64,000 nucleotides of DNA. Origin: Heliocidaris erythrogramma. Its lineage: Eukaryota > Echinodermata > Echinoidea > Camarodonta > Echinometridae. The DNA is taken from NCBI GenBank assembly GCA_025617745.1, contig CM046858.1, positions 28,224,534-28,288,533 of the forward strand, read 5' to 3'. Positions within the stretch are counted from its first letter, which is position 1, and each line of letters starts with the position of its first letter. The position numbers and the translations under genes were made by a program. A model generated the notes under the pieces. The model ran no database searches and had not been told where the DNA came from. It saw only the letters and a list, made by a program, of their open reading frames with translations. This document shows positions 34,774 through 46,561 of this stretch, in pieces.

Positions 34774-35011
34774 TGTGTGTGTGTGTGTGTGCGTTTGTTT
34801 AGCATTATGTCCGAGGACATTTTCGGACAGAGAACAAAAAAAAAATCATGACAACAATGGTCCTCGGAAGCCGGACAATAGTCCTCGAACGTCGAACAAT
34901 GAATTTATGCCTTATTCCGTCGACTGTCCGAGGACGAGTAACAATAGAGGAACAATAGTTGTCCTCGGAAGTAAAGCCATGTAAACGTGTGTGTGTGTGT
35001 GTGTGTGTGTT
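34774..35011 (-). repeat. 196-bp element in GT repeats, copy 3 (minus)
   Basis: 34,791-34,986 is the exact-looking reverse complement of the copies at 29.2 kb, with GT repeats on both sides (34,774-34,790 and 34,987-35,011). Copies 1-3 all lie in the same intron. Confidence 0.85.
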
Positions 35012-35019
35012 GTGTGAGT

Positions 35020-35110
35020 GTGTGGAGGTGTCGTAGTCGAACGGTTTACAGCGCTTGACTGGAAACGCGAAGGTTGGGGGTTTGATCCCTGTTACGGCAC
35101 CTATGGCCTT
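35020..35110 (+). repeat. tRNA-like head of a SINE
   Basis: GGTGTCGTAGTCGAACGG (A-box region) and GGGTTTGATCCC (B-box) give a tRNA-like 5' part. The usual body is absent. It directly follows the GT repeat of element copy 3. Confidence 0.65.
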
Positions 35111-35214
35111 TTTGTTGTAAAAAATATGATAGCAACTTTCCTTTTTTTAATTTACGAGCGCGCGAAGCTAGCGACCAAAAATAATTGTGCCTTTCCGTTG
35201 TGAAAAATCATAAA

Positions 35215-35385
35215 AATAACGTATTTCGGCATATAATGACTGGAATATGAGGATATTCGGGCACCTCACTCCCTGAATATGAGGTGTGAGTTGCCGGAAT
35301 ATCGGCACTTTCAAAATCCGGGGGAGGGGGGTTGGCTGCAGCAGCCCCCCCCCCCCCCCTTCTCGTACGCCTCTGCCTAGGCCTA
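35215..35385. mobile_element. fragment related to the 3916-4481 element
   Basis: 'cacctcactccctgaatatgag', 'atatcggcactttcaaaatc' and a G then C run (poly-C about 35,345-35,359) around GGCTGCAGC match 4070-4165 with changes. No clear ends. Confidence 0.5.
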
Positions 35386-36029
35386 CGTTAACTACACAGT
35401 TGCGATTGATTTTAACTTGCGATTGTTTCAAATAAATCGCTTCAACTCCTTATAAGGCGGGGCACTGGTTGATAAAAGCCATTAATGTTTTCTTCTCCAT
35501 GTGTAATTCCTTATTTCTATTTTTTGCGATGAGGATTGTTTTACTCTTAATGTCTTTTAGTGTTTTGTAATTCGTTATGCTTGTAAAAGTTATTTCAAAC
35601 TTCATGTCAGCGGTTGTAACTGTTAAAAAAGCAGACTGTGCAGTAAAATGAAGCAACTCATTAGAATCTGTACAAATTTATTATGCTGTAAGCAGCTGTA
35701 TAAAATGAAACATTTTCATCCATGTTTAGAAATGATGGTATTTTGGCAAAGTTAAAGAACATGTTCAATGATTTTAATCTATTTATGCGGCATAGATAGT
35801 TAGGATTATTCCCTGTATGATAATTATTTTAGCCCGACTGAAAGAAAACTTAACATTTTAATCCACTATCCTTCAAATTTGGTTGTATGTTGCTTTTAAT
35901 TTGCATTATAGTTTGGTTTTACTTTTGTTTCCTTTTATGATAATCATATCAGCCTGATGATAAGACTCCTTCTTTAACTTGTTACGATCCATCTTTCTTC
36001 GGCTTTGGTTGTTTATGGTATCTATTCAT
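35386..36029 (+). other. intron 1: MITE fragment, then nothing
   Basis: 35,399-35,465 ('ttgcgattgattttaacttgcgattg') resembles one arm of the palindromic MITE at 9588. The rest is AT-rich. Confidence 0.45.
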
Positions 36030-36230
36030 TTATTTATTATTATTACTAGTATTATTTGTATTATTATTATTGTTATTATTATAATTATCATTGTTATCAT
36101 TATTAGTAGTAGTAGTAGTATTTTTATTATTATTATTACTAATACTATCAGTATTATAATTTTTATAATTCATAATATTATTGTTGTTGTTGTTATTATT
36201 GTTATTATTATTAAAATTGTTATTATGAAG
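36030..36230 (+). repeat. ATT/TAG trinucleotide-rich tract
   Basis: Mixed ATT, TTG and TAG units. Poly-Ile frames here are artefacts. Confidence 0.75.
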
Positions 36231-36506
36231 TGGACTACCAAAAATTACGATGACGATGTCATTTTGGATGGAGTTATGCGACCAGACTTAGATATTGCAC
36301 CGGTTACTCTACTATTGCTTCTTTTATTTCCCTTGTCATGATCGTATAATTGGCCTATAGCCTATACGTATCAATAATATGTTGTGCTACTTGCCAGGCT
36401 ATTTATTAAACATAGCAGTGACACCTTTATGAACTCTCTGTAATATTATGTTGTTGTTTTTATTGCTGTTGTTGTTTTGGGGACCGGAGGGGAGGGCTTG
36501 TAGAGT

Positions 36507-36667
36507 CATCTACAGAGCCATATTACAGACTTCGGCCAACTCGGTTTATTTGGGCACAACATGGCGTATATTCCTTTGTTTAGTGCTTGCCTAACAAAGC
36601 AACAAGCGCCATATTGCTACCTACATGGAGCCGAGTTGGCCAAACACTGTAATAGATAGCTCTGATG
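36507..36667. mobile_element. palindromic MITE (GGCCAACTCGG arms)
   Basis: The left arm 'agagccatattacagacttc' then GGCCAACTCGG pairs with the right arm CCGAGTTGGCC then 'aaacactgtaatagatagctc'. Inner arms also pair (AACATGGCGTATATT against 'gcgccatattgctac'). About 160 bp. Confidence 0.65.
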
Positions 36668-37499
36668 GCTAGGGATGCAGGACGCCCCCACCTTATTTTT
36701 AGTATGCACTTTTCATAGTATACTTTTTTAATCACAATTTATGTTGAATGTTGACGAAGTAATTACATCTTAAAGATAATAAAGTGTCAATGTTTGGCTC
36801 GCTGGAATCCAGCAGCGTGGTGCCCGAACATCCTTTTATTTTGGGAAGCGAGATGGTTGGCTATCCTTATCTCAAAATGTTATCGTTGTTTGGATTATCT
36901 GGTAACAAAATCATTATTCTATAGACAATATCTCCTTTTTTTTACTTGCTCACTATAGCGCGTAAGATTTAGAAACGGAATAGTTTGGGACAGGGAACGC
37001 CCTTCATTAGGGCGAGTGAAGTGCCCAAATATCCCATATTCGGCAGCAGGGTTAATTAATATTATTCATGGCTCATTATTACATGTTCTATATTTGTCTT
37101 TTGATGGCGAAATTGCATTTCCATTACAATAAAAAAAAAGGGTTTTATGTTTTTTTCTAACTCGCTTCGCTCGCTTGCAAATTGTAGAAACGGGGAGTAT
37201 GATATTCTGCCAAGAGGCATAAGCTCCCCCTTTCAAAAACATTACGTGGCCATTTTCTGCTTGTAAAGATCTACTTGGAACTTTGGTGTGTCTCATTTTC
37301 CAAAGCGGTATATACATTATATAAATAACTTCAAGCCAATTTCGTTGTAGCAAATTTAATCCCGAATCCGATCATTCACTTTCTTCAATACATCAGTATG
37401 TATTTTAATCACCGAAGTAATATCATTTTATGAGAAATGAAACATGTATTCCTGAGGCGCTCGCTCTCTACGCTCGCTCACAAATATTGGTTATTATAA
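36668..37499 (+). other. intron 1: no recognised feature
   Basis: AT-rich. Contains a tiny hairpin CGCCCTTCATTAGGGCG near 36,999 and a 'ctcgcttcgctcgc' motif near 37,162 that is also suggested at 37,455 and 44,185. Confidence 0.45.
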
Positions 37500-37665
37500 T
37501 AGGAACAATGATAATAATGATAATAATATTAATAATAATAACAATAATGATGATAATAATAATAATAATTATAATAATAATAATAATCATAATAATAATA
37601 ATCATAATATGAGCGCCCAATTGAGGCGGATACCGGCGCTATAGAAGAAGCCATCATCATCATCA
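37500..37665 (-). repeat. AAT array ending in a SINE-like 3' end
   Basis: AAT/AAC units at 37,500-37,607, followed by 'gagcgcccaattgaggcgg' and 'ggcgctatagaag'. This resembles a minus-strand SINE 3' end next to its triplet tail. Confidence 0.5.
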
Positions 37666-37825
37666 TAATATTGATAGGAATTACGATAATATAATGGCTA
37701 TTTCTCTGGATTTTATTATAATTGTTATCATCATTGTTATGATTATTGAGTACGAAATGAATATCTTTACACTTGGCCGTCTTTCCCCTCCTCCCTATCC
37801 GAAATACGGATTGACGCCGTATTCT

Positions 37826-38690
37826 CTGAATTTACAACCTTTTTTCATTTTCGGAAATACGAACCTTTTTTCATTTTCGGAAATACGAACCCTTTTTCAT
37901 TTTCGGAAATACGAACCCTATTTCATTTTCGGAAATACGAACCCTTTTTCATTTTCGGAAATACGAACCCTTTTTCATTTTCGGAAATACGAACCCTATT
38001 TCATTTTCGGAAATACGAACCCTTTTTCATTTTCGGAAATACGAACCTCATTTCATTTTCGGAAATACGAACCTTCGGAATTATGAACCCTATTTCATTT
38101 TCGGAAAAAAGAACCTTCGGAAAAACGAACCTTCGGAAAAACGAACCTTCGGAGTAACGAACCTTCGGAATAAGGAACCTTCGGAATTATGAACCTTCGG
38201 AAAAACGAACCTTCGGAAATACGAACCTTCGGAAAAACGACATGTAACCGTCAGTACAATAGGCCTTTGAAATTGCCCTTGAGTTTATTTTTCGAAAGTA
38301 GTTCTTATCGTGTTATATGTACTTTTTATAATACCATTAATTCACTTTCCATTTTTGTAATTACCATGTTACCTAATTGAGTATTTTGTATTTTCATGTC
38401 GAATGATTTGTTAAACTGCAGGGCGCCTTCGGAAAGCAGGTTTGCATAATGAACAGACCCACCCTGCAGTATAAAATAAAGAAGACAAAATAAATAAATG
38501 AAAATAAATAATATAAATATAAACCCTATATTATTTTCGGAATTACGAAGCGTCGGAATAACGAACCTCGGGAGAAATGCATCAAATGTTCGGAACTATG
38601 AACCCTATTTCATTCTAAGAATTATGAACCTCCTGCTATGGGAAATTTGTGTTTCGGAATTACAAACCTTCGGAAAAACGAGTACCCCCC
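37826..38690 (+). repeat. compound TTCGGAA-array element, copy 2 (plus)
   Basis: Main array 37,838-38,240: 26-bp units (CATTTTCGGAAATACGAACC plus 'ctattt'), then short 'aaccttcggaaaaacg' units. A spacer (38,241-38,519) is followed by a smaller array block at 38,520-38,690. This is the mirror image of copy 1: main array, shared spacer start ('tcgaaagtagttcttatcgt'), second block. A 130-codon frame at 37,694-38,086 is the periodic artefact. Confidence 0.75.
38395..38519 (+). mobile_element. putative LINE/SINE 3' end with hairpin in array spacer
   Basis: CTGCAGGGCG at 38,417 pairs with ACCCTGCAG at 38,461-38,469. It is followed by 'tataaaataaag' and AAATAA units. A 3' hairpin followed by a short A-rich tail is typical of some non-LTR elements. 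The upstream body is missing. Confidence 0.4.
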
Positions 38691-40482
38691 CCCCCGATTA
38701 AACATAGGTACGACAGAGACTGCTTGAGTGCATTTCATAAACAATATATGCGTCCAGTGTGATCTAATTTGGAGACGTCTACCTAAAAAGACAAAGTCTG
38801 TGCTGAGAATGGTTTGTAAATCAAGTAAATGTAAATAATGTAGCTCAAGAAATGTCCTCGAAGTGTATTTATTTAACGTATCACCTTATAATAATAGAAT
38901 ATCAAGTTTTGAATAGATGTGAATGAATTAGTTTGAGTCTAAAATATGTATCACAAATATAAAACCATTTAATCAACATGCTTCTTATACTAGTATTAAT
39001 ACTTAAGGCAAATTACTCTAGTGTTGCGTTTACATAATTATCACCGTAAATAAAGGGATTCTGTATGTTACCATGCTTATTGTGTTGAAGCCGGGCAGTT
39101 GATATAAAGTGCATGTTAAAGATAAATATGTCATATATTTCATGTAACATTATAGTACGTTTATTTAACAAGAGTAAATGTCCAAAGTTGTATGAATCAA
39201 AAGTTTATCTTGATCGTGAGTTTTCAAATCATATTCGAAAACTGGAACGAGTTACAGATATACATGTATTATGAAATCTCGAATATGCTGGAATTTAAAA
39301 CATAATCAAGATATGAAATGACATAGGACTGAAAAACATGTGTTAAAGCAAAAGTGATTTTCTTCAGTAATAATTATGGTATAATCTGCATCTTCTTTTA
39401 AATCGTGTTATATCTTTCATTATGAAATGTTTTTCATTTATCATCGATACTTACAGGTGTCTGGCACAGTTTTTGATGTATCGAAGTTCTGATTAATAGC
39501 ATTATCCCCTCGCGGATACAATCTGATAAAAACATTTTCCCCTTGAGGATACCATAAACCAGTAATGGATCATCTTCTTACGTTACTTCCAAAACATTTC
39601 AATAATTGTCCTCGATTGTCCTTCGATTCCATCAAGAAAGATGCGCCAGAGGCAGGGGCGTAGAGCGGGTCAAGGCTTTGAGGGGGCACTTGCATCATTG
39701 GGAGGGGGCACTGATATTTCCTGGTTAATGAATGCGAATTTTCAGGGCCAGTGACTGGGGAGGATGCGGGAGGGGGTCCTATCGTCTTTTCTTTTTTGGG
39801 GGGTCTTCCTCCCCTTCTCCCTTTCATTTTCTCTCTATCTATATCTTTCTTTTCTCATTTTCGCGATTTGACCAGGCAGGTGCCTCCCCTGCATGTCCTT
39901 ACAGCCCTAACACCGGCCGGAAGAAATTACGTGAAACTGAACCTGAAAAGAGAACATTATGCTGGGAGGTATATGGTGATATGTATCGAACTTGAAAATA
40001 ATCCCGTTCACCTCGGGGAAAAAATATTCATATCCGTTTTAGAGAAATTGGCACACTTGCGGTTTAGTTCAAAATGTTTGATGAAGTAGTGGGGCAGGAA
40101 AAATGAATTCGCTATTGCAGGTATATTTGGGGGGATGGGGAATATACATTACTCAGATAGAAGGAGAGATTAATTAAATGACAGCTGCAGAGGAAAAACC
40201 AAGGAAGGGTCTTCCAAACCTTTAGTTGAGTTATATTAATTAATCTAGACACGATATTTCTTCATCTGCGGCACCAAGGGCATGGGAAATTTGCCCCTTC
40301 AGATCCTGTTTGAAAAATTATATGGATATATAAGGAAAGTCCCGTAGCGAGTTTAATATGTCTGATAAATTCTTCTGAATAGGTGAAGGAAAAGCTTCCT
40401 CAAAATACTTTCCCTTGCCTTTATATAGTTCACCCCTCCCCTCCCAGCCTTAACATTCTGATGCAACCATTGCTTACAGTCT
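38691..40482 (+). other. intron 1: no gene, G-rich repeat fragment
   Basis: 38,691-39,645 is AT-rich with nothing recognised. 39,650-39,860 holds a fragment of the GGGGCGTAG-type repeat ('gcaggggcgtagagcggg', 'ggagggggcac') with a CT block. The rest is unrecognised. Confidence 0.45.
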
Positions 40483-40709
40483 GTGGCGTAGCTACAGGGG
40501 GCACATCCCCCCAATCGAATGGCAGAAAACAAGAAAGCAGTAAGAACAAGAAAAAGAGTAAAGGAAGCGAGAAAGGGGGGAGGGGGGGGGGGGGAGAGCG
40601 AGAAAAGAAGACGATATGACCCCTTCCCGCACCCTCCCCCTAATCAGTGGTCTCGTTACCCAATAATGGTGCCAGTGCCCCCTTAATGGCTGGACTACTC
40701 TATACGCCA
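40483..40709. mobile_element. GTAGCTA-type element
   Basis: Left GTGGCGTAGCTACAGGGGG, right 'taatggctggactactc' then TACGCCAC. It includes 'aatcgaatggcagaaaa' and a G run near 40,572-40,583. About 227 bp, same family as 17,575 and 34,297. Confidence 0.6.
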
Positions 40710-41652
40710 CTGCTTACAGTTACATTACGTTTCAAGGAATCCAGTTGATTTATTCTTAACACCGGAACGTCAATGGCGGAAAAAACAGGATAGAACTTTT
40801 GACCTTCACCAGTTTCATGATATTGTTCTCTGCACATGAAAAACTTTGTAATGAATAGAAAAGGTCAATATACTTTTCCAAACAGGACATAGGCTGGCTA
40901 TTTCTAGGTAAATTTCATACCAGAAAAAAACATTGGGGGTAGATTTCGCTTTTCCCATCGGTTAGATTTTGAAAATGTTACTGTTGCTATTCTTTGAAAC
41001 TGGTATGCATTACGTTCATGCGATTTCAAAAGTGTTTCACCGAGGACACCTTGTACCCGCAATTTGCCCAATGACGATAACTATTCGCAAGGAACAATAT
41101 TGTCATGAAAGAAATTGGAAAAATACCAACATCACTGCAAACTCTCTTTGAATTTGATTATAGTGAGATAAGAAGATATGTACAAAAACACATGCTTTAA
41201 AAATAGTTTAGTAAACTTTTACCCAACAGTTGGGTAGAATTGGGTACAAATGGAATATGCGTGTATGTTTGTTTGGTAAAACTTGACCCAACATTGGGTG
41301 AAATGTACCCATAATTGAGTGATATTTACCCCCAAATTATTGGTAAAATCTTACCCAACAAACATGGACGATCTCTATTTACCCACTATTGGGTAATTTT
41401 TTCCAACTAACTCAGAGTGCACATAAGTGTCATAAAGTTATAGATGGATACAGAAGTACGAGAAGGTCCAACCCAATAAATGACAACGAATCAGTAAACA
41501 AATATAAATGTCTTCACACGAACACACTTTATTTTCGTGAATAGAGGGCCATAATTTGATTGATTGATCGATCTTTTAATTGATTAATCAGTTGATTGTT
41601 TGATTGCTTGACAGAAAATGTATTTGTTGAAACCAAACTGGAGTTAAAGAGA
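40710..41652 (+). other. intron 1: decayed 'acccaac' MITE, otherwise nothing
   Basis: 41,205-41,420 repeats 'ttacccaacagttgggta', 'acccaacattgggtg' and 'cccactattgggtaa' and ends near 'ctcagagtgcac'. It is a likely decayed relative of the element at 2983. The flanks are AT-rich. Confidence 0.5.
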
Positions 41653-42053
41653 TTAAAGGGGAAGGCCAGCCTGGTATTTAGTTGATTTTAACAAATGAGA
41701 AACATGAGCATGATGAGAGCAGCAGATTAGTGAAAGTTTGATCAAAATCCGATAAGAATTAAGAGTTATGATTTTTTTTGAAGTTGTAATCAATCATAAA
41801 CAAATTGGCAACTCTGTGACGTCTCTGTGACGTAAATGCATGATATTTTATTATAAGGCAAATGAATGAGGACCAAGCAAGATAAGTCACGGAGTTGTCA
41901 ATCTGTGTTTGATTCATTACAACTTTAAAAATTCATAAAACTTTCAGTTTCTTATTTCTTATATCGGATCTTGTTCAAAATTTCGTTGATCTGTTTCTTT
42001 AATTTTCTGCATCTTTTAAAACAATCTTAATATCAGGGTGAACTCTCCTTTAA
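41653..42053. mobile_element. TTAA-flanked MITE
   Basis: Ends TTAAAGGGGAAGGCCAGCCT and the inverted AGGGTGAACTCTCCTTTAA. The arms share further inverted sequence ('gttgtaatcaatcataaac' against 'gtttgattcattacaac'). 401 bp, no transposase. Interior motifs match the element at 45,967. Confidence 0.7.
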
Positions 42054-43669
42054 TTACATAAAATGTACATGACCAAAGTTTTGTAGTGAGCAGTCCTCTA
42101 TATTTTTGTGCTTGTTACAATTTTACGTGTGCAACGGTCAGTCGCCATGATCTTAATCATACAAATTAGAATGCGGCCAAAACACAGATCAGAACACATA
42201 TTGATGAAAAGAAATCTACAGCATGTACAGTAGCATAAATACAAGCGAATGAAATATACAATGCTGTTCTATATCTTTTCAACTCTGTTGATTTGCATAT
42301 GAATGTACATTACCTGCCTACTACTGTCAGTTCCCCTACAGCAATTCCAAGTCGTAATAGGTCTTTTGTCAGTGTTATCGAGAGAAGGGGAAAATAGATC
42401 GAGAAAAGCAATTGGCAAATTAAACATCGTTAAGGTAGCCAAAACCTGAAACAGAAATTGTGCATTCCCGAGCTAGTAATATCCATTGTAAAAGGTATTT
42501 GCATTAATGCAAATAGTATTTTCCTCGACACCTTTTAGCTTAAAAGATGTTCATGAAGTTCGATTTGTTGCTTCTGTTTTTTTTTTGCTTTAGGGCCAAA
42601 AATATGGAAATGAATAAACATCTCAGGGGTGGCTATCATTACAATATTGGGTGATATAACATCCACACTGATACATGCATTGATTGGATTTATAACCTCA
42701 AGAAAGTTGAAATTACCAACAAGGCTTATGGCTATTTAACCTTTTAAGGAAATATCCTCTAAGAAAGCCATGTTATGAGGGATATAGAACTTACTCAAAA
42801 ACCTAAGGCTACTATAATGATTAATTTAGTTAAAATGTCTAGTCAAGCCTAATTAGATAGACTGTACGCTGTAAGGAGATTTTGTAGACCTCAGATAGAT
42901 AACCACTGATGGAAAACCCTGCGGGACGGGGGACGCGTCTTCCCCCCCCCCCCACCCCCGTGACCTCCCCACGATTTGGAAAAGGGGATACAATATTAAA
43001 TGTCCCCAACGATTTTTCGTCTTTTATTTATAGCAGAAATCTATTAAAGTTCAAAATGCAATGTTTATTTTGTTTGTAGGCTATTCAAAACGCACGAAAA
43101 AAAAAAAAATGGATTACAAACATGACAAAGGCAGCCCAAATTCTGATGAATTAATATTGATATCCTCCTATATTTTAAGAACGATTTCTGATCATGACCA
43201 TGCACATAAAGTAGTGTTCTCCTAATTATCACAGAGTATCGAACATTGTAACCATGCATTTCTAGCTTTTTAAAGATTATTTCTATCCGTTTACCTATAC
43301 CTATACTCTTCCAAATGTAATCACTGGAAACATGGTACACGGATATGAATTTTTAAAAAAAAGTAGAATCACAGTGAATTCTGTTGCATTATTTACTGTA
43401 CATGTATATTAAGAAGAAAAATAAGAAGTAATTTGTCCTTGAACACTGAGTCAATTTTTTTGTGCGGGTATTGTAGTAACAGTGTCCTCGAAAAATGAAT
43501 TTTGAATGATCGTTCTGAGATATTCATTCGATTACAGGCATGCATACTGCTTACAGAAAACTCAAGGCATATCTTTGCAAAGTATATTGCACTTGGCGAT
43601 CTGCCAGAATATTCATTTCGTAAGTTTTGCTTCATCAGAGGGTAAAGGGCAACAGGGTTCGGGGTTGGG
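42054..43669 (+). other. intron 1: no recognised gene
   Basis: AT-rich with a C-rich run at 42,942-42,958 and an A run near 43,099. Nothing else was recognised. Confidence 0.45.
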
Positions 43670-43801
43670 GGTCATCAAGTGTCTTTTCAGTGATTTTTAC
43701 CGACAAATTTGCTCTCTGCCAGTCAGATGCAAGGATTTCAGTAGCTTATAACAGTTATTGCAACTTGTCATTGATGAAAAATCTCATGAAACAGGGCCCA
43801 G
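43670..43801. mobile_element. palindromic MITE, GGGGAGCG-related, partial copy 4
   Basis: Contains CAGTGATTTTTACCGACAAA, GCCAGTCAGATGCAAGG and 'gatttcagtagcttataac'. The right end is 'tcatgaaacagggccca', like the variant at 59,610. The left end is lost. Confidence 0.65.
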
Positions 43802-44461
43802 TTTTGAAGAATTGGTATTCAGCTAGTTCTAAATTATTAAATGGTAAAAAATGACCATGAAATGACCCCTATTTCTACGCGCACTCGCATCTGATGGACG
43901 CACTACTTGTGTAACAAATACAATCCATATTGGTAAATGATAAAATCATGGGTAAAATCATCATGATGCATCGTGATGCTCACAAAATGATGCGTATAAA
44001 GGTCAATTGTACTCGGTACACATGACCTTTATCTGCCCATGCGCGAATTTTAATTACAAACTGGCTTATTACCATCTCATATGTGAACTGCAAGATGGTC
44101 TACTAGATATTTCAATATCCTGTTTAGTACTTTTTGATGACAAAATTGCTTTGTCGATATAATTAACCGTCATCTTGCCAGGTTGCTTCGGTCGCTCCCA
44201 GAATGTAGAGACAGGAAAATCGATGTTCTAGCAACAGTCATCACTCCCCCGGCGCAATTGTGCTAGGTTTAACTGTGATTGTTCTTTGAAACTTTCAAAT
44301 CAACTTTTTGTAGTATGTTAGATACGGGACAGATATTTTGTTCAGGTTGCAATGTTCCGGTTGCAAAGATTCCCCCAACATTTAAATGGTGCAATTTGCG
44401 GGTTAGAAATGGCCACAATGTATTAATCTCTTGTCTTTCTGCTCTTTTTGTTCTCTTTTAG
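43802..44461 (+). other. intron 1, last part
   Basis: AT-rich, ending in TTGTTCTCTTTTAG, a clean polypyrimidine tract and acceptor for the next exon. Confidence 0.75.
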
Positions 44462-44638
44462 GTAAAAGCGATGGTTGATATTCTTCTCAGGTACAACTGG
44501 AAGTATGTATCCTTTATCAACTCAGACGACACGTATGGAAAGAGTGCGCAGACCGAGTTCCGGTCACGTGCTGCCGATTCCGATATTTGCCTGGCGGTGG
44601 CTCGAACGATACCGGCATCGACTGAAACTTACGATGAG
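44462..44638 (+). CDS. mGluR-like class C GPCR, exon 2 (residues 189-247)
   Basis: 59 codons, phase 0 at both ends, acceptor TTTTAG and donor GAG/GTAAGA. It begins VKAMVDILLRYNWKYVSFIN, the lobe 1 to lobe 2 hinge region conserved in mGluRs. It continues with SDDTYGKSA, where Y213 matches the glutamate-stacking Y236 of mGluR1, and then C231 in DICLA. It follows directly on TVPPDRFQ of the first exon and runs directly into exon 3, so no coding exon seems to be missing between them. Confidence 0.92.
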
Positions 44639-45549
44639 GTAAGAAACAAATTCCTCTAATCTCCCCCGACCCCAAAAGAAAGAAAGATACACATATTCGG
44701 AATATTACCCCGGACAACTTTAGGTCACAGGTAGATATGCTTGATCGAATGTTCGGGTGGTAATTATATCCGGGGATAATTAATTCCGACGAAGAGTTAT
44801 CAGAGTAGTAATTGTAAGTTATAATTATCCGTGTCTTATCGGGGAAGGTGAGAGTAATTGTCTAGAAGGCTGTACACCGATTAATCTAATTGATCTTAAT
44901 TTTTCTGCACGTTTTTCAAACCACCAACCCGCCCACTTTTACCAACAGCGCAGGATACTTATATAATATAACATTCGTTAAAGTTCATTATTTTTATATA
45001 ATTGTAAATTATATTCAAAATTATATTTGACATTAATTTTATCCCTAATCATATTTTAAAAACTTCATTTACTTTTCCGCTGGTTTCTCAGGTTAAAACA
45101 AATATGTGTAATAGATAACTAACTGTAGCAGATGTTTACGGCAAAATCATGATAATCCATCAAGATTCGAATAATTTGTTCAAGTTGATATGACCTATTT
45201 CGGATATCTCGAGTTGTCTTTTGCAGAGCTAGTGTTGTGACTTCAAGTAGGCTGTTTTTGTTGTCCAATATTTCATCTAACTCCCGACACGAAGCCGTTA
45301 CAGCACTCAAAAACGGGATATTGCCACTTGATCATGTTGCACTTTTTTCATTCTATTTTTTTTTTTTTTTTTTTTTTTGCAGACGTAAAATTTATATCTG
45401 GAGCCCTATTCGTATTAAAGATTAATCAACCCGTTTTTGTGTGACATTTTTATGTGCTCTTATACGTGCAAGTATACCCTATCTGCTGAAATCATTTGAA
45501 GTGGGTGTTTTAAAGTTATACTCATCTTAATAATAATTATTCATATTAT
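44639..45549 (+). other. intron 2, first part: poly-T, otherwise nothing
   Basis: Starts GTAAGAAACA. T run of 23 at 45,356-45,378. Intron 2 spans 44,639-51,826 (7,188 bp). Confidence 0.65.
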
Positions 45550-45866
45550 AAACCCCTCAAAATGTCATTCGACTTATTTAAAGCATGAGTCTTCCACACT
45601 GATTGATACATTTACACGATCAAGAACGTTTAAAAAGAAAGTTGAGCTCTGGTAAAGGTAAAAACCTTGTGCGTTTTCTCATTCTTGCTTTGTTAATTTT
45701 GAAGAGTGTTGTAGAAGAAAATTGTCCCATGAAATTGACACGCTTTAAAATCCCTCTACCAATCACATTTTATACACCTCGATCAAAGTGCGATAAAATT
45801 TTACTACTCCTTTGTTGTCTTTAAAAATTTTTTATTGATGTTGATCTTGATCTTGAGAAAAAAAAA
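45550..45866 (+). mobile_element. LINE-like 3' end
   Basis: A decayed frame with TFTRSRTFKKKVELW is followed by untranslated-looking sequence and the tail 'tttttattgatgttgatcttgatcttgag' type (45,831-45,858), a TTGATC microsatellite tail as in several CR1-like LINEs. No reverse transcriptase. Confidence 0.4.
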
Positions 45867-45966
45867 GAGACACCCATGTTTGTTAACAAATATGGAAATA
45901 AACCTGATGTTATATTGTTAATTGATGGATTTAATTCAGTTCTCCTCGAAAATAATTGGATTAAGA

Positions 45967-46561
45967 TTAAAGGGCAATCCAACCTTGGTAATAAGATGAT
46001 TTGTGTGAAAGCAGAAAAATAAGAAAAACAGAATGGTGAAAGTTTGAAAGAAATCGGACAAGGACTAAGAAAGTTATGGATGTTTGAAAAATGAGATTAC
46101 TACATGTATGCGAATCTCAAATTGGCAATTTGGTGAGTCGATTGTGACATTTTTGTGGACAACTCTCCCGTTTGCCGTACACAAAAATATCATGAATTTG
46201 CGGTTTTCTTCGAGACGCTTTTACCCTCGGGGCAGTACTCAAAATATATTGGAGATAGCATATTGTTATAGGTCCTCATGAAAAATAAAGATCCTCCTGA
46301 GTAATACATTTTGAAAAGAGTGACATTTTAGTCATTGTGTGTGTTGGAGCGAATGAGGAACGGAGTTGTCCACAACTACATCACAGTGACATTACCTATT
46401 CGGCCAATTTGAAATTCCCATATGTATAGTGATTACAACTTCAAAAATTCATTACTTTCTTATTGCTTGTCCAATTTCGTTCAAACTTTCACCAATCTGC
46501 TTCTCTGATTTTTCCTCTTTCTTTCAAAGCAACTTGCTATTAAGGTTGGATTTCCCTTTAA
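45967..46561. mobile_element. TTAA-flanked MITE
   Basis: Ends TTAAAGGGCAATCCAACCTT and the inverted AAGGTTGGATTTCCCTTTAA. Arms of well over 100 bp share 'gaaagtttgaaagaaatcgg' against 'ccaatttcgttcaaactttc'. 595 bp, no transposase. Confidence 0.75.

Noticed and set aside
37838..38240. CRISPR-like regular repeats
   Set aside because: Units are contiguous with no unique spacers, and the DNA is clearly animal, with introns and SINEs.
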